Part shown: one piece after another, positions 35,021 through 45,893 of the stretch
How the letters are laid out: each line of letters opens with the position of its first letter
Position numbering within the stretch: the stretch's first letter is position 1
Source: Cladochytrium replicatum
Taxonomy: Eukaryota; Chytridiomycota; Chytridiomycetes; Cladochytriales; Cladochytriaceae
Direction: 5' to 3'
Assembly: GCA_025526935.1 (NCBI GenBank)
Contig: JAHLKD010000112.1
Span: 62,001-126,000, forward strand
Length of the DNA stretch: 64,000 bases
Notes under the pieces: generated by a model
The model's input: only the letters and a program-made list of their open reading frames with translations
What the model was told of the DNA's origin: nothing
The model's database searches: none
Made by a program: the position numbers and the translations under genes

Positions 35021-36548
35021 TCACATGGCCTTGCCAAGGTCCATCTTCTTTTTCATGGTTTTCTCCGCAGTGTAAATGAATGAGTCCAAGAGTCCCGCGA
35101 CTGTGAATATACCCCCAACAATAGCGCACACATCGGTGAGGAAGTGGGTGAAAGGTTTTCGGTACTCAGTCATCACGACAAGCATGGGTGAGATTTCAAA
35201 GTTGAAGAATACGCCTGAGCGGGAAACGATGAATTCTATGCAAAATATAAACAAAAGTTTATAATGTTACCTGGGAGACCACCAGAGGGGATTCCAGGAC
35301 GAGGGCTGAGGTCCCGCTCATGTTCGGTTGCTGAAAACTGGTTTGTATAGATAGTCGTGCCATTCAAAAAGGTGTACTTTGTCCCAACGACCTTTGTAAA
35401 GTACTGGTACATAAAGTAAGCTGAGAGGGAAGACTTTGTTAGAGAACCTTCAGCCAAATTCCATAACACCTACATTGGACAGTGTCCTTTGAGATTCTGT
35501 CGAGGGGGTTTTGGAAGTTTATTGACTGCCCAAACGAAAGCGAGTGGATCTCGTGGCTGAAATCAAAGTGGTAGTTTTGGAAGTATGGGTGCAGATCGTG
35601 AACGTGCATGTTGGATTGCTGGAAACTTTTGCCTGGTGCAAAGTGGAAGTTTCCAGCAACCTTGTTGACCTCGAGGTGCCCGTGCACATTGCATCCCTCA
35701 TTCGCCTGTTCCTTCATCTTATCCATCCATCCTTCACCAACGCACTATTCAGTAGCGGATTAACACAAACTTTTGGGATCACAGAGACAAACAAACCTGC
35801 TCAACTTCCTCTGGATTTGTGAATGACCATCCTTTCTCAAGGTACGCACGGCGCACCTCGTCACAGGTGTTGCAGCAGCCACTTTCTGGTGGCTGTCCCC
35901 CATAGCAAGAACCACAGTATCCTGGGGCGCTGGTAATGTTTTTGGCCTTCTCCACTGCTTCGGACTCTTTATTTGGACCCAAGCCTGAGAAATCACGCTA
36001 ATTAGTCGATTGTGGTACGCCAGCTCCGATTGTACATACTTCCTTTCTCTTTCGTGATCGCTCTTCCGGCGTTATCCAAACGAACCTTGAACATATCGTG
36101 GAGAATGTCGTTCTGGTGTTCGCCCGCCACATCCATCACGTCCACACTGAGCACTGAACGAAGACAATAACGTCAGAAGGTTCTCTATGCTAGTTTTGCA
36201 AGGTTTTCTCACGATAGCATGGCACTCTTGGAAATGTTATGTTCATATTGATCTGCATCTTCTCCTTCCGTGCTTTATCTACCACCAAACTGGGCTGGAC
36301 GGTTACGCTCGTCCAGTCGACGAACTCGGAAATCATGAGAAGAGAAATAATGATCGCGCTAGCCAGCGTCACTAATAATTTCCACAAATTCAGTGGAAAC
36401 GCGGACGGTCGAACTGCAACATACCGGCTGCACCAGAGACAGTTTTTACCCGAAAGTCATCGAGTGGTTTTGCATATGCGTCAAACTCTTTCAGAGTCGC
36501 GGCGAATCCGCTACCCCCGCCGCTTCCACGTTTTCTCAGCCCACTCAT
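35021..36548 (-). CDS. ERV46: ERV46/ERGIC3 COPII vesicle protein (right copy)
   Basis: Mirror image of the gene at 29912-31439. All open frames I compared give the same amino acids, and exon and intron lengths are unchanged. The same two membrane segments, Cys signature and KKKMDLGKAM tail are present, so it looks as intact as the left copy. Both copies keep the shared promoter with TMA20, so both may be expressed and double the dose. The gene differs in its 3' flank: downstream sequence here leads into the TE-rich spacer without the LTR. Confidence 0.9.
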
Positions 36549-36772
36549 TTCTTCGTGTGTCGATATCCAACAATGGACAAGATTCTTCTCTCACACAACG
36601 GGTGTTTTGTAGTTCCGTTGTCGAACGCCTTGCCCCTCCGCTAGGCTACTCTATTCTCTTTCGTAAGCGCTTCCGTGCCTCGAATTCCGGTCCTCTCGAT
36701 CTGCCCGCAGTCTCCGTCTCGTCGTCGAATGTCCAACGGCCACCGATTTGTGGTGTGGCGGTGTTCCGTGAA
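36549..36772. promoter_or_regulatory. bidirectional promoter of TMA20/ERV46 (right copy)
   Basis: 224 bp between divergent starts, a copy of 29688-29911. Confidence 0.5.
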
Positions 36773-37591
36773 ATGTTCAGAAAGTAAGTCGAAAATCGTG
36801 AATTATTGCCGACGGGAATGAATGAATTGGGAATTGGGGATTTGCATGGCTAGGTTCGTATACAAGGATGAGGTCAGCGGTCACAGCCAGGTCAAGTCGT
36901 CGGTGCAGCGTGGCATCCGTGCGTCCGTGCTGGCAAAGTATCCGTCGCTCTCGGCCTACATAGACGACCTCTTGCCCAAAAAAACCTCCTTGATTTTGGC
37001 AAAATGGTACGGATCCGGAGACGTGCACAGTGGTCTCCAGAATATGTTTTTTTGGAGCGTGACCATCTGATGACATTTTGGTTGAATAGCAAAGATCATA
37101 TCAATCTCGTCACGATCAACAGCGAAATTCTGTTCTACCAACACTACGACGGCCAATTCCAACCCCATCTTCGAATCCTTCACAAATGTACGTGATCCGC
37201 GTGTTCTCACTTTGATCAAGAGATTCTGAAACCTCGTCGCTTATTTAGACCCAGACATGCTTCCAAGATTGCAGGTGGACAAGGGCGCAATCAAGTTTGT
37301 GCTGTCTGGGGCGAACATCATGTGCCCAGGTCTCACGTCACCCGGAGCAAAACTACCGGAAGCCGATGTCCCGGAAGGGACCATTGTGGCAATCTACGCT
37401 GAAGGAAAAGAGCACGCTCTGGCCATTGGGATCACCAAAATGTCAACATCCGATATGTATGATGCGTCTGATTTGCTGTACCATACTTTTCTCATGTGTA
37501 CGCTGATAGGAAATCGATCAACAAGGGAATCGCGGTTGATAACCTCCACTCGCTCAACGATGGATTATGGAAGACACCGACAATAGAATAG
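36773..37591 (+). CDS. TMA20: TMA20/MCTS1-type ribosome recycling factor (right copy)
   Basis: Mirror image of the gene at 28869-29687. It starts MFRK at 36773 and ends with the GLWKTPTIE-stop at 37591. The PUA hallmark [20 protein letters not shown] is at about 37300-37360. I see no change in the coding sequence relative to the left copy. It is divergent from the right ERV46 copy. Confidence 0.88.
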
Positions 37592-38076
37592 TATCGTGCT
37601 ATAATTTTTTGTTCATATCGGCTTTTCCTATGCATTCGTAACACGAGTTCACCGTGTTTTGCCGTCCTTCATTCTTTGGCCGCCTGCTTCTCTTTACCTC
37701 TCACTTGTCCAGATCCACATAAAACTGAGCACGAAGTCCCCAGACGATGCTTAGAATTGAAACCCCATCCTTTTCACCCAGTGTACAGTAGATGCCCCCA
37801 AACCACCTGTAACGAGTTTCGCAATGCTGTATCCAATCATGAAAGATATTGATAAAATCAACGCACGTCATCTCTGTCAGGAAGGTTACGAGAGTGGTCT
37901 TATATTTCGGAATCCACAGTCCAATGTCGGCCGACCGCCCAAAACACCCGTCGCTGGGGGAGTCTTGAAGAAACCAGAGTTTTCGGCAGTGCGGCCCAAT
38001 CTAACACACCAGAATTTTCGTCCCGATTGGGGAAACCGCCTTTGACCGGATCAGAGCTTTAATAGGCTCGAGCGAC
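37592..38076. other. downstream flank of right TMA20 (inside the repeat)
   Basis: Non-coding or unrecognised sequence, repeated at 28384-28868. Frames exist on both strands and are preserved in both copies only because the copies are identical. One frame contains TCVDFINIFHDWIQHCE, which I cannot assign. Confidence 0.35.
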
Positions 38077-38248
38077 TGTTCCTTTTGTCTCAAAGTACCT
38101 TCTGGCACTCAGCTCTATTGTCTGTGGCACTCAGTTCCATGGTAATCGATGTTAAAGTTGCGTATCATAATTCAGCTTCTTGTATGCGAGATCAGTGGAA
38201 AGCACAGCCTGTTGCTTCGTACGTCACTGAGTTGGACGTTGATTGGTT

Positions 38249-39048
38249 GATCCCTCATTGTGGTTGAGGCGATCTTCTGTGTGGTGGCGTGACAGATCCT
38301 ACCCGTCATGAGAGTGCAATAGCGGGACCTATGAAAGATTGGAGGGAGAACCGGGGTTAACTCGTTGGGATGAGGTAGGGAAGATCTGTCACGATATGAT
38401 CTCTCGCACTATTGTAGACATGCTAGAGCCACTAGTAACAAAGCTGCTGACAACTGCACACACATACTACAGCACTCACACTTGTGCTATTCATTAGTAT
38501 GTGGGTTATTGTCGGATCTTCGATGAGATAACTGTGATCATACGAGCCATCGAATCTTTAACTGCAAATTTAACTTTACATCGCATTAGCTGCTTGCTGC
38601 ACCAAGATATTTTTCCATGGCTTCAGACTTGCAAAAGCTCCTCTCTATAGCATCATCTCGCTGCATAACTTTTTGTTTATCATGGTCACCTTGCAAAACC
38701 TGCTGCTTGAGTTTCACTGTGAATGTGAGGAATGATGAAGAACAGAACACGCAGTACTTTGAAGAAGCAAGTGCCGACCATGAATGTTAGAAACTGATAC
38801 AAAAGTTTCATCGCGCATGGACGAAGTATTGATGCCGCGCTGTGCTAGCAGAATGCTTTTGTCCTGAATCTAGAATGACTTCTCAGGGCCGAGAATTGAA
38901 AAATGGTGAATGCAGCAAACCTTGAGAAGCTGGTGAGAGTGGTTCTTGCACTGCAATGATGCGACACGCTTCTAAATATACAGTGCGGCCATCCGCGAAT
39001 CTGGATACTGCTGGGGCCATCAAAGCCGATCAAAGCGATCTTCAGGAC
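38249..39048. other. gene-free stretch beyond the right arm
   Basis: I see no domain, RNA gene or repeat here. Frames are short. This is the unique flank that replaces the upstream part of the gene found beyond the left arm. Confidence 0.45.
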
Positions 39049-40225
39049 CTAAGTTTTCTGAAGTGGAGATAGAGAAATAAATTGCGATGACAGTGTGCGA
39101 GGATGGGCCTGCTCTGGGCGGTCGAGAGCTTTTGTAACTATCCATGTTCTTGGAATAAATTCAACATGGAAATCAATATGGAGTTGTCGAAATACGCTAA
39201 TTGTTTGATAATCCACCTGGAGCTCGAGCTTGTACATTGACGCAGTTGATATTGATATAGATCTGCGGACAGCGATGATGATGACTTTAACAAGTTGTGG
39301 TTGGCGTTAGGAGGACTAGGTGGATTGGTCAAGACAATGTGGACAGAATTTGGTGAGTCTAGGTTGCTTGTGAAGGTTCTTGTTGTGGTGCTTTGAGTAT
39401 GGGATGACTGTGCAATTGTGGCTTGTCGGTGTGCGTCCATATCAAGCGACCATCAAAGTCTTTAATAAAAATAAAAAATAGAAAAATTAAAATACAAGAC
39501 GAGAATAGTGTCCTCACATGACCTTGTGGATCAGCCACGTGAACATGTTTGAGAGGGCTATTTCCAAAGAAAACATTGCGGAACGGTAAGAAAACAAAAG
39601 ACAACGAAGATGTTTCGAATGCTGAAGAAAGCAAACAGGTAATAATCATATCTGTCAGGTGACATGTGCTGACCAAACAATGTTGGCTTATTGATGGTTC
39701 TCAATGGCATGAAGCTACTCTCAACGTTGCAGACCAAAAAATATGGGACAGATATTATGCGGAGGTTGGTGCTAATAAAAAACGCAAAGTCACTGACGAC
39801 CACAAATGAAATCAATCCGAATAGCAGGTCGAAATTGTACACGTAAGCTTTCAGTGACACCAATGATCGCACGCACAGGCTTCGCCGATTACCTGATACT
39901 AGAAATCATGGCCCATTTCACAAACGGTTTCAGCACGATTGAGTGGCGATGACGAAAACACGATATGCGGGGCAGATTTTAGCTTGAACAAAATGAGAGG
40001 ATGGGGAATGTTCGATGGAGTTTCGGGGGATGGGATTGTGTATTTTGTGCAATTGTGTGCTGGGCGTTTGCGATTTCTAATTCATCGTAGATCAAGGAGG
40101 GAGGGAAGACCAATGTCGTGACAAAAAGGGATGTTTGGACGCAGGTAACGCCTTGGTCAATAAATCGATGACATTGTAGGGATGTGGTCTGGGATTTCTT
40201 CTCCTTCATCTCATCCGACAAAGAC
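39049..40225 (-). CDS. possible membrane-protein gene, exon structure unresolved
   Basis: Several minus-strand frames have protein-like texture. About 40225-39980 contains FVTTLVFPPSLIYDELEIAN. About 39872-39560 contains long hydrophobic runs (LLFGLISFVVVSDFAFFI and YYLFAFFSIRNIFVVFCFL). About 39440-39140 is Ser/Thr/Asn-rich and tail-like (SSHTQSTTTRTFTS, LTNPPSPPNANHNLL). Introns would be needed to join them and I could not fix the boundaries. The order of hydrophobic segments followed by a polar tail recalls the two seven-helix genes that follow on the same strand, but I see no sequence match. Treat it as a candidate only. Confidence 0.3.
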
Positions 40226-40449
40226 CGAAAGATTGGTGGTACAATAGTTCACATTAAGTGCTCGGAGAAAAAGACATTATCGGAAACGCCTTTGAAAACA
40301 ATTCTTGTTGCAGTTGAATTTCGAAACGTTTCAACTCAGTCAATAGAAGACTTTTCCAGTACAGAGGCTCCACCTGCCGCAGGGTATACTATAATAAACA
40401 AACGCGCGTGCTTGCGAGAACCAGGTTGCTGCAAGGCGAAGACGTGAAG

Positions 40450-42043
40450 TCACAGAGGAGCTCTCCCTGTGAGAACTCTCGTCGACATCTCGTCCGGATG
40501 AATTAACTGCTTGAACGAGTCCAAGAAGATCAGCGCCAGCGTAATGTGGAACCCAACTGCCGTCCGTCCCACGACCTTAACAAATACAAAAACACATTCA
40601 GTCCCGCTTGAATTTCCGTATATGCCTCACAAGCTCACCTCAAGCGGCCTCGCCATCTTCTCCGAATCGGGAAAAAACCCAAGCCCATAGAACATGAACC
40701 CCAACACATCCGTGAAAACGAATCCACAGAACAGCAGCATCGTCCTGCGCTTTTGAGGATCCAGAAACGCTTCTCTAAGTGTATACAAAGATCCGGCATC
40801 TGAACCTCGTCGAACAAATGTGGAAGATGGGCGGGGTGGAGGTAAAATCGGTTGTTGGGACATTCGGTCTGTGTAGTCGGGCGAGCGGCCGTCGACCGAG
40901 TGCGCGAGCCAGGGACGTTTAGGTGACGTTAATGGTGGCGGCGGGTACGATGGCACACTGCTCGCCGAATCTTGCGTCGAACCAGCTGGCATAAATGGAT
41001 TCTGCTTTCGGTCTGGGTCCTTCGAAAATAGAGAGATCGGTTAAAAAACATTGTGGATGAAAACGAAGAGCAATTGCCGCACCTCCAGCTCCCTGAAGTC
41101 AACATTCTCTTGCACAGCTCTCCTCGCCAAACTCCACGTCTCTGTTCTCGAGCTCCTCGTCGAGGTCCGTATGAAGAAGGTTCGGCACAAAGCTATAGAC
41201 AACACCCACTCGATTAAGATTGACACGACGATGAGCAGGTTGGCGCATAAGACGACGCTTGTGACTAGAGCATCAGATATTGGTACTACATTGATGAGAA
41301 TGCTCGACGCTTCCATGGCTAGGAATAAAATGGTTCCAAGGACGACAAGGGGAGTGTAGACGAGTCGAAATACTTTCTCTGGAGAGGTGAGGAAACATTA
41401 ATAAGCAACATCGAAGGAGTTTCAAAGTTATAATTACGAGGAAGGAGGAACCGAAATGCAGCGAGTCGCTCCATGAGAATTAAGAAGTAGCAGTATACTG
41501 TGTATTACCAAAAGGTGAGCGATCCAGCCACAACATGTCTCAGCTACATCCAATCACACGAACCTGTTATCGAGAGTAATGATTGGGTTGACCATTCTGT
41601 GAATGATACAAAAAACCTATGATGACTCGTCAGCTTTTGGCCGATGTCAAACAACTCCCTCTAGCATACCTTCCAATACCCTCTCTCCACAGCCCAGGTT
41701 TCATCCCCGTGGTCATTGCCATATTTTCCGGCGCAAAATACATCACCAGAACAAGCTCAGCTAAAATATAACCAATATACCCACAACTTTTCTTGAGTGC
41801 CATCCGGAAGAAAAAAAATATAATCCTCCTACCACACGACGACATATACAACAATATCCCAACGGCGCACGACACAAACGCAAGCCGCTGGAACCTAGTC
41901 CATTTTCGAAACGAGCGCTGTTTCGTCCACCCGAAGTGCCGAGCACACCACACCAATCCCACAATGAGAGCTACTGTCGATGCAGCGGAGGTGCAGACTG
42001 CAATCAGGCACAGGATGTATACGTCCGTTGCGAAGCGCGGCAT
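40450..42043 (-). CDS. seven-helix membrane protein A, unknown family
   Basis: The start MPRFATDVYILCLIAVC is at 42043 and the stop at 40450. Hydrophobic segments, in order: TM1 in YILCLIAVCTSAASTVALIV; TM2 near RLAFVSCAVGILLYMSS; TM3 in YIGYILAELVLVMYFAP; a fourth near the ERLAAFR..LLP segment (about 41490); a fifth and sixth region around EASSILINVVPISDALVTSV and LLIVVSILIEWVLSIALC; one in MLLFCGFVFTDVLGFMFYG; and a last in GFHITLALIFLDSFKQLI. That gives at least seven. A Ser/Pro-rich loop (about residues 290-370) lies between two of them. Several short introns interrupt the gene. The topology is GPCR-like, but I recognise no receptor family motif and claim no ligand. A paralog lies directly upstream at 42705-44258. 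Confidence 0.68.
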
Positions 42044-42704
42044 TTCGTCCCGCGCATCAAGCGCAACAGCAGAGAGTGGTGAGAATGGTGGGGGTGGTTA
42101 AGGTTGACGTCCACAATTTTGCACACATGGATTTTATGTCACTTTTTGTTAAAATTTGGCAGGGAGGACCCTTTGGGTCACGGGCAGAGGTGTGCAAACA
42201 TGTCAATGGTGGACCCAATATCATCTTTGTGGTGAAACTAGGTGACTTCTCTGTTAGCTTCATCAATCCATTCAGAGGTTCCTTCACACATTTTGCGTGT
42301 TTTGCTCGCTACAATTACTGCGGGAGCAAAAGAGCGCCTCACCATTTTCTGCCATACCAACGAGCCGAAGATAGTCCGTGATTGGTAAGAAAGCTGGCTC
42401 TCCGTCTGTCTTGCGTTCGCACAGCATTCCATTTTCAACCCTCGCCGATTTACTTACAGCACCTTCTCCGACGAAGTTCGCACACACACTCCTTTCTCCC
42501 CAGAACTAACAGCAGTTTCTTCCAAGAAAAGCTTTCAAAATCTAATCCCAAGTAACAGTTGAATTTCTAAGCAATTAATTTGTAAATGACCCAAAAACAA
42601 ATAGAAGACTTTATCAGGACATGCTGCAACGGTCGCGAGGTATCCAGAAGTAAGCAAAAGCTGGAGTACGAGAATCACGATACCCTAGGGTGACGAAATG
42701 TAAA
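42044..42704. other. region between the two seven-helix genes
   Basis: About 660 bp. Minus-strand frames with Lys/Cys/Ser content (for example ITDYLRLVGMAENGEALFC, near 42330-42400) show no domain and may be chance. It must include the promoter of gene A and the 3' UTR of gene B. Confidence 0.4.
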
Positions 42705-44258
42705 TTACCCCGTAAGCACTCTTGTTGACATATCACCCGGACGGATGATCTCCTTGAACGAGTCCAAGAAGATCAGCGCCAGCACAATATGAAACCCGAT
42801 CGCTGCCCTTCCCATGACCTTAACAAGCCCAAATTCCCGATTTAGAACAGTTCCCAATGTCAGATAAAAGACACCCACTTACATCAAGTGGTCTCGCCAT
42901 CTTCGCCGACGAAGGAAACAACCCAAGTGCATAGAACATGAGCCCCGTCAGATCCGTGAATAAGAACCCGCAGAACAATAGCAATGTCCTGCGTTTATCT
43001 GGATCCTGAAACGCCTCTCTGAGAGTATATGAAGATGGGCCACCTCGCACGAATGTCGAAGATTGTCGTGGCAGCGGTAGTACGGGCTGTTGAGCCGTAC
43101 GTGAGTTGTAGTCTGGCGGGCGGCTGTCGACGGAACGTGCGAGTGATAGTGTTTTTGGTGAAGATAGCGGAGGTGGTGGGTAGGATGGCACGCTGCTCGC
43201 TGAGGTATGCGTCGAGCTGCCTTGCCTCAGAGGGTCAACCTTTTGGTCCTGGTCCTACGAACGATAAATGGCCCCGTTAACACTATTATGGATTCAATAT
43301 CAAAAAAAAAAAATATCAAACCTCGAACTGCCCAATGTCTATGTTCTCTCGAACAGGTCTTCTTCCCAAAGTCCAAGTCTCAGTCCTCGTACTCCTCGCG
43401 GAGGTCCGAATGAAAAACGTCCGGCACAGAGCAATGGATAACACCCATTCAATCACAAGCGCTAGGGCAATGAGCGAGTTTGCACAAAGGATGACGCTGG
43501 CTACGAGAGCGTCCGAAAGCGGTAAGACGTTGATGAGAACAAAAGAAAGTTCCATTGCGAGGAACAAGATGGTTCCGAACACAAAAATAGGAGTGTAAAT
43601 CAATCGAAACACTTGAGCTGGAGCTCGAAGTGTGAGCACAGATAAATAAATCAGTGAACGGACTTACGTGGAAGCAGAACCCGAAATGCCGCGAGTCGCT
43701 CCATTAGAATTAGAAAATAGCAGTACACTAGGAACAAAAACCTCAGCAAAGAGAGCGAGTTTATCTTGCTAATCCCGAACGCCAACCTGTTATCGACATC
43801 ATTGATTGGCTGGACAGTTCTGTTAGCGCCACGAAGATCCTTTCGGAACGATGTCAGTTTAGTAACTTCAACAAACATGCCCTCCGCGAACCTTCCCAGC
43901 CCCTCTCTCCACATCCCAGGTTTCATCCCAAAGGTCGTCGACATATTCTCCGGCGCAAAATACATCACCAGCACAAGCTCCGCTACGTTTCAACGTATTC
44001 GTCAGTTGCCATTTAAGAGAAAAGCCATCATTCGCTTTCTTCCTCACCCGACGACGACAAATACAACAGTATCCCGGCGGCGCACGACAGAAACGAAAGC
44101 CTCTGGAACCCCGTCCACTTTAAAAACGTATGTTCTTGTGTCACCCGAAAGTGCCGTGAACACCATGCCAGGCCCGCGACGAGCGCAACTGTCGATGCAG
44201 CTGATGTGCACACGGCAATCAGGCTCAGGATGTATACGTCCGTTTCGAAGCGCTGCAT
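42705..44258 (-). CDS. seven-helix membrane protein B, tandem paralog
   Basis: It starts MQRFETDVYILSLIAVC (44258) and ends in GFHIVLALIFLDSFKEII, STRVLTG and stop at 42705. It aligns with the neighbour along its whole length: ELVLVMYFAPEN is identical in both, WVLSIALCRTFFIRTSAR is nearly so, and SYTLREAFQDPDKRRTLLLF matches SLYTLREAFLDPQKRRTMLL. Intron positions appear conserved. Divergence is greatest in the Ser/Pro-rich cytosolic loop. An in-frame upstream extension to about 44327 (with SIEWVLPRPIL) is possible, but the start chosen matches the paralog. The two genes arose by tandem duplication. Function unknown. Confidence 0.68.
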
Positions 44259-44409
44259 TTCGTTGGCGGCATCAAAGAGTCCCGAGAGAATGGGGCGTGG
44301 GAGAACCCACTCGATGGACATCCGCACACGTGGACTAAAAAGGCGGGAAAAATTTGAGGTGCATTAAGGGGAACATTATCACACCTGCGGACTCGGACCG
44401 TAAACTTTA

Positions 44410-44988
44410 TTATTGATGCCTCCTGTCTGCAAGAACTTCATCGAGTTTTGGGAGTTCCTTTCCAAGCACGTCCGCGGAAAAAGAAATCAAGAACTCCAAT
44501 GAACTAACGATCACAAACCAAACTCCGTGTAATCGAGTACATTGTCCTTGTAGATCGCAAGAGTACATTGCGAGCATGGGCCTCGGGCTCCACGTCAAGA
44601 ACTCCGCCTTGGACACGCCCACATCCCTCATCGTCGAGATTATCTTACCCGCCCACAACCAAGCAGCGTCAGACGTGACGCTCTCGACGAAGCACAGACC
44701 CTTCATCGCCTCGGCGCAAAGCGGACCCGACTGCGAGGCGAGGTAGAACGCCGTCACGATCGCGGATTCGTAGCCTGATGTTGAACTTCCGCTTCGATTC
44801 GCCGACGGATCCAGTCTTGGCTGGGTTTTGCGCAGAGTCACCCAGCTCTTCGTCCGTGGCTGATTCGGTACCTTTGAGGCCTCAACTTCGTCCTTGAGCG
44901 TGGGTGCAGTCGCAATGACGATGCCGCCGAAACTCGGACGCACGGGCGTGGTGCTCAGCGTTCCTGTCTTGAGCACGGTAGTGTCCAA
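44410..44988 (-). CDS. uncharacterised protein, C-terminal exon(s)
   Basis: An open frame of about 192 codons with no ATG at its 5' end; an in-frame TGA lies shortly upstream, so an upstream exon is needed. The first third is Ser/Thr/Pro-rich (TTPVRPSFGGIVIATAPTL). The rest looks globular and mostly helical: ESAIVTAFYLASQSGPLCAE, LCFVESVTSDAAWLWAGKI, VWFVIVSSLEFLISFSADVL. It ends KLDEVLADRRHQ at 44410. I do not recognise the family. It ends about 150 bp downstream of the start of seven-helix gene B, in the same orientation. Confidence 0.5.
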   Translation of the reverse strand: MDTTVLKTGTLSTTPVRPSFGGIVIATAPTLKDEVEASKVPNQPRTKSWVTLRKTQPRLDPSANRSGSSTSGYESAIVTAFYLASQSGPLCAEAMKGLCFVESVTSDAAWLWAGKIISTMRDVGVSKAEFLTWSPRPMLAMYSCDLQGQCTRLHGVWFVIVSSLEFLISFSADVLGKELPKLDEVLADRRHQ

Positions 44989-45289
44989 CCCACCGATCCC
45001 GAAAATATTTATAGCGAGATCCTTCGATCATGGTGTTTCAGACTTGGGACGACAAAGATGATGGACAGAAGACGCTGTTTAACAGACTCTGCAAGATACG
45101 GTATTGTAGAATCCAAACGCTTGAATTTGTTTATTTGCAAGACCAGTGCTTCATGCTTTCCAACGCTGAGGCACGATTTTTTATTTTCCCAATTTGATTA
45201 CTCTCACTAGCTATTTTCGGCCATGTGTTCTCAATTTTCAGTTCTTTCCCTCCTCTACGCTTGACGAAGCCGTGATTAAGTAATTCGAA

Positions 45290-45787
45290 TGGTGGTGTTC
45301 AGTAAATACACGACGCGAGCAACTTTGCGGCTATTTACACGGTCGGCAAACCCGACAACGGCTGGCATCTTCAGAATGGACAGCTTGTCATCGGAAACGG
45401 CCAAACTTATGTGAGCACCCTTGACACATCAGCAATTTTGATCTTGTCCGTCCCCAGCGGAGCGAGCCAGGTTTCTACTCACATAGTTGTGTAGGTTGCG
45501 TCGAGCTGGGCTTTGACTTTTTCAGCCTTTCTACTTAAGATCCTTCGACAGATGAGACACTGGCAACGCTCTTTTCACAATCTGGAACTGGAACACTATC
45601 GACAACTCAATCTGCACCGGTCGCGGGAAAGTCCGCAATTGGAGTGAACCTTCGGTTCACAGCAGATGCGGGAGTAGTGGCGAGGTTGGGTCCAAATCAA
45701 GACCTTATGGGTCAGCTTCGCTTAGATTCAGCTCTATTCAAGGATATACTACTAGATCCTTCTGGTGCTAATGTTAAACAATATTGA
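45290..45787 (+). CDS. uncharacterised protein, partial exon structure
   Basis: Two plus-strand exons have clear coding texture. The first (about 45310-45415) contains SNFAAIYTVGKPDNGWHLQN and GQLVIGNGQTY before a GTGAGC donor. The last (about 45541-45787) contains DETLATLFSQSGTGTLSTTQ, VNLRFTADAGVVARLGPNQD and LMGQLRLDSALFKDILLDPS, ending KQY with a TGA at 45787. A middle exon near 45460-45530 is likely. I do not recognise the family. The TatD-like start is only about 65-110 bp downstream on the same strand. Upstream exons may lie in 45000-45290. Confidence 0.45.
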
Positions 45788-45893
45788 GATACAAGTAGAC
45801 TTTTGGGCACAATACACCCAGAGAGCTCAACAACCATAAATCATCATTTAGGTGAACCATCGTTCTGCCGCTGGTTATTTCTGTATGTCTTTT

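Larger units (their letters stand above)
34955..38248 (-). repeat. right arm of large inverted duplication
   Basis: The reverse complement of 28212-31505. It carries ERV46 on the minus strand and TMA20 on the plus strand. The inner end is abrupt: identity stops after the shared sequence next to 34955, where the left copy continues into the solo LTR. The outer end fades by point differences from about 38077 to 38248. Confidence 0.9.
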
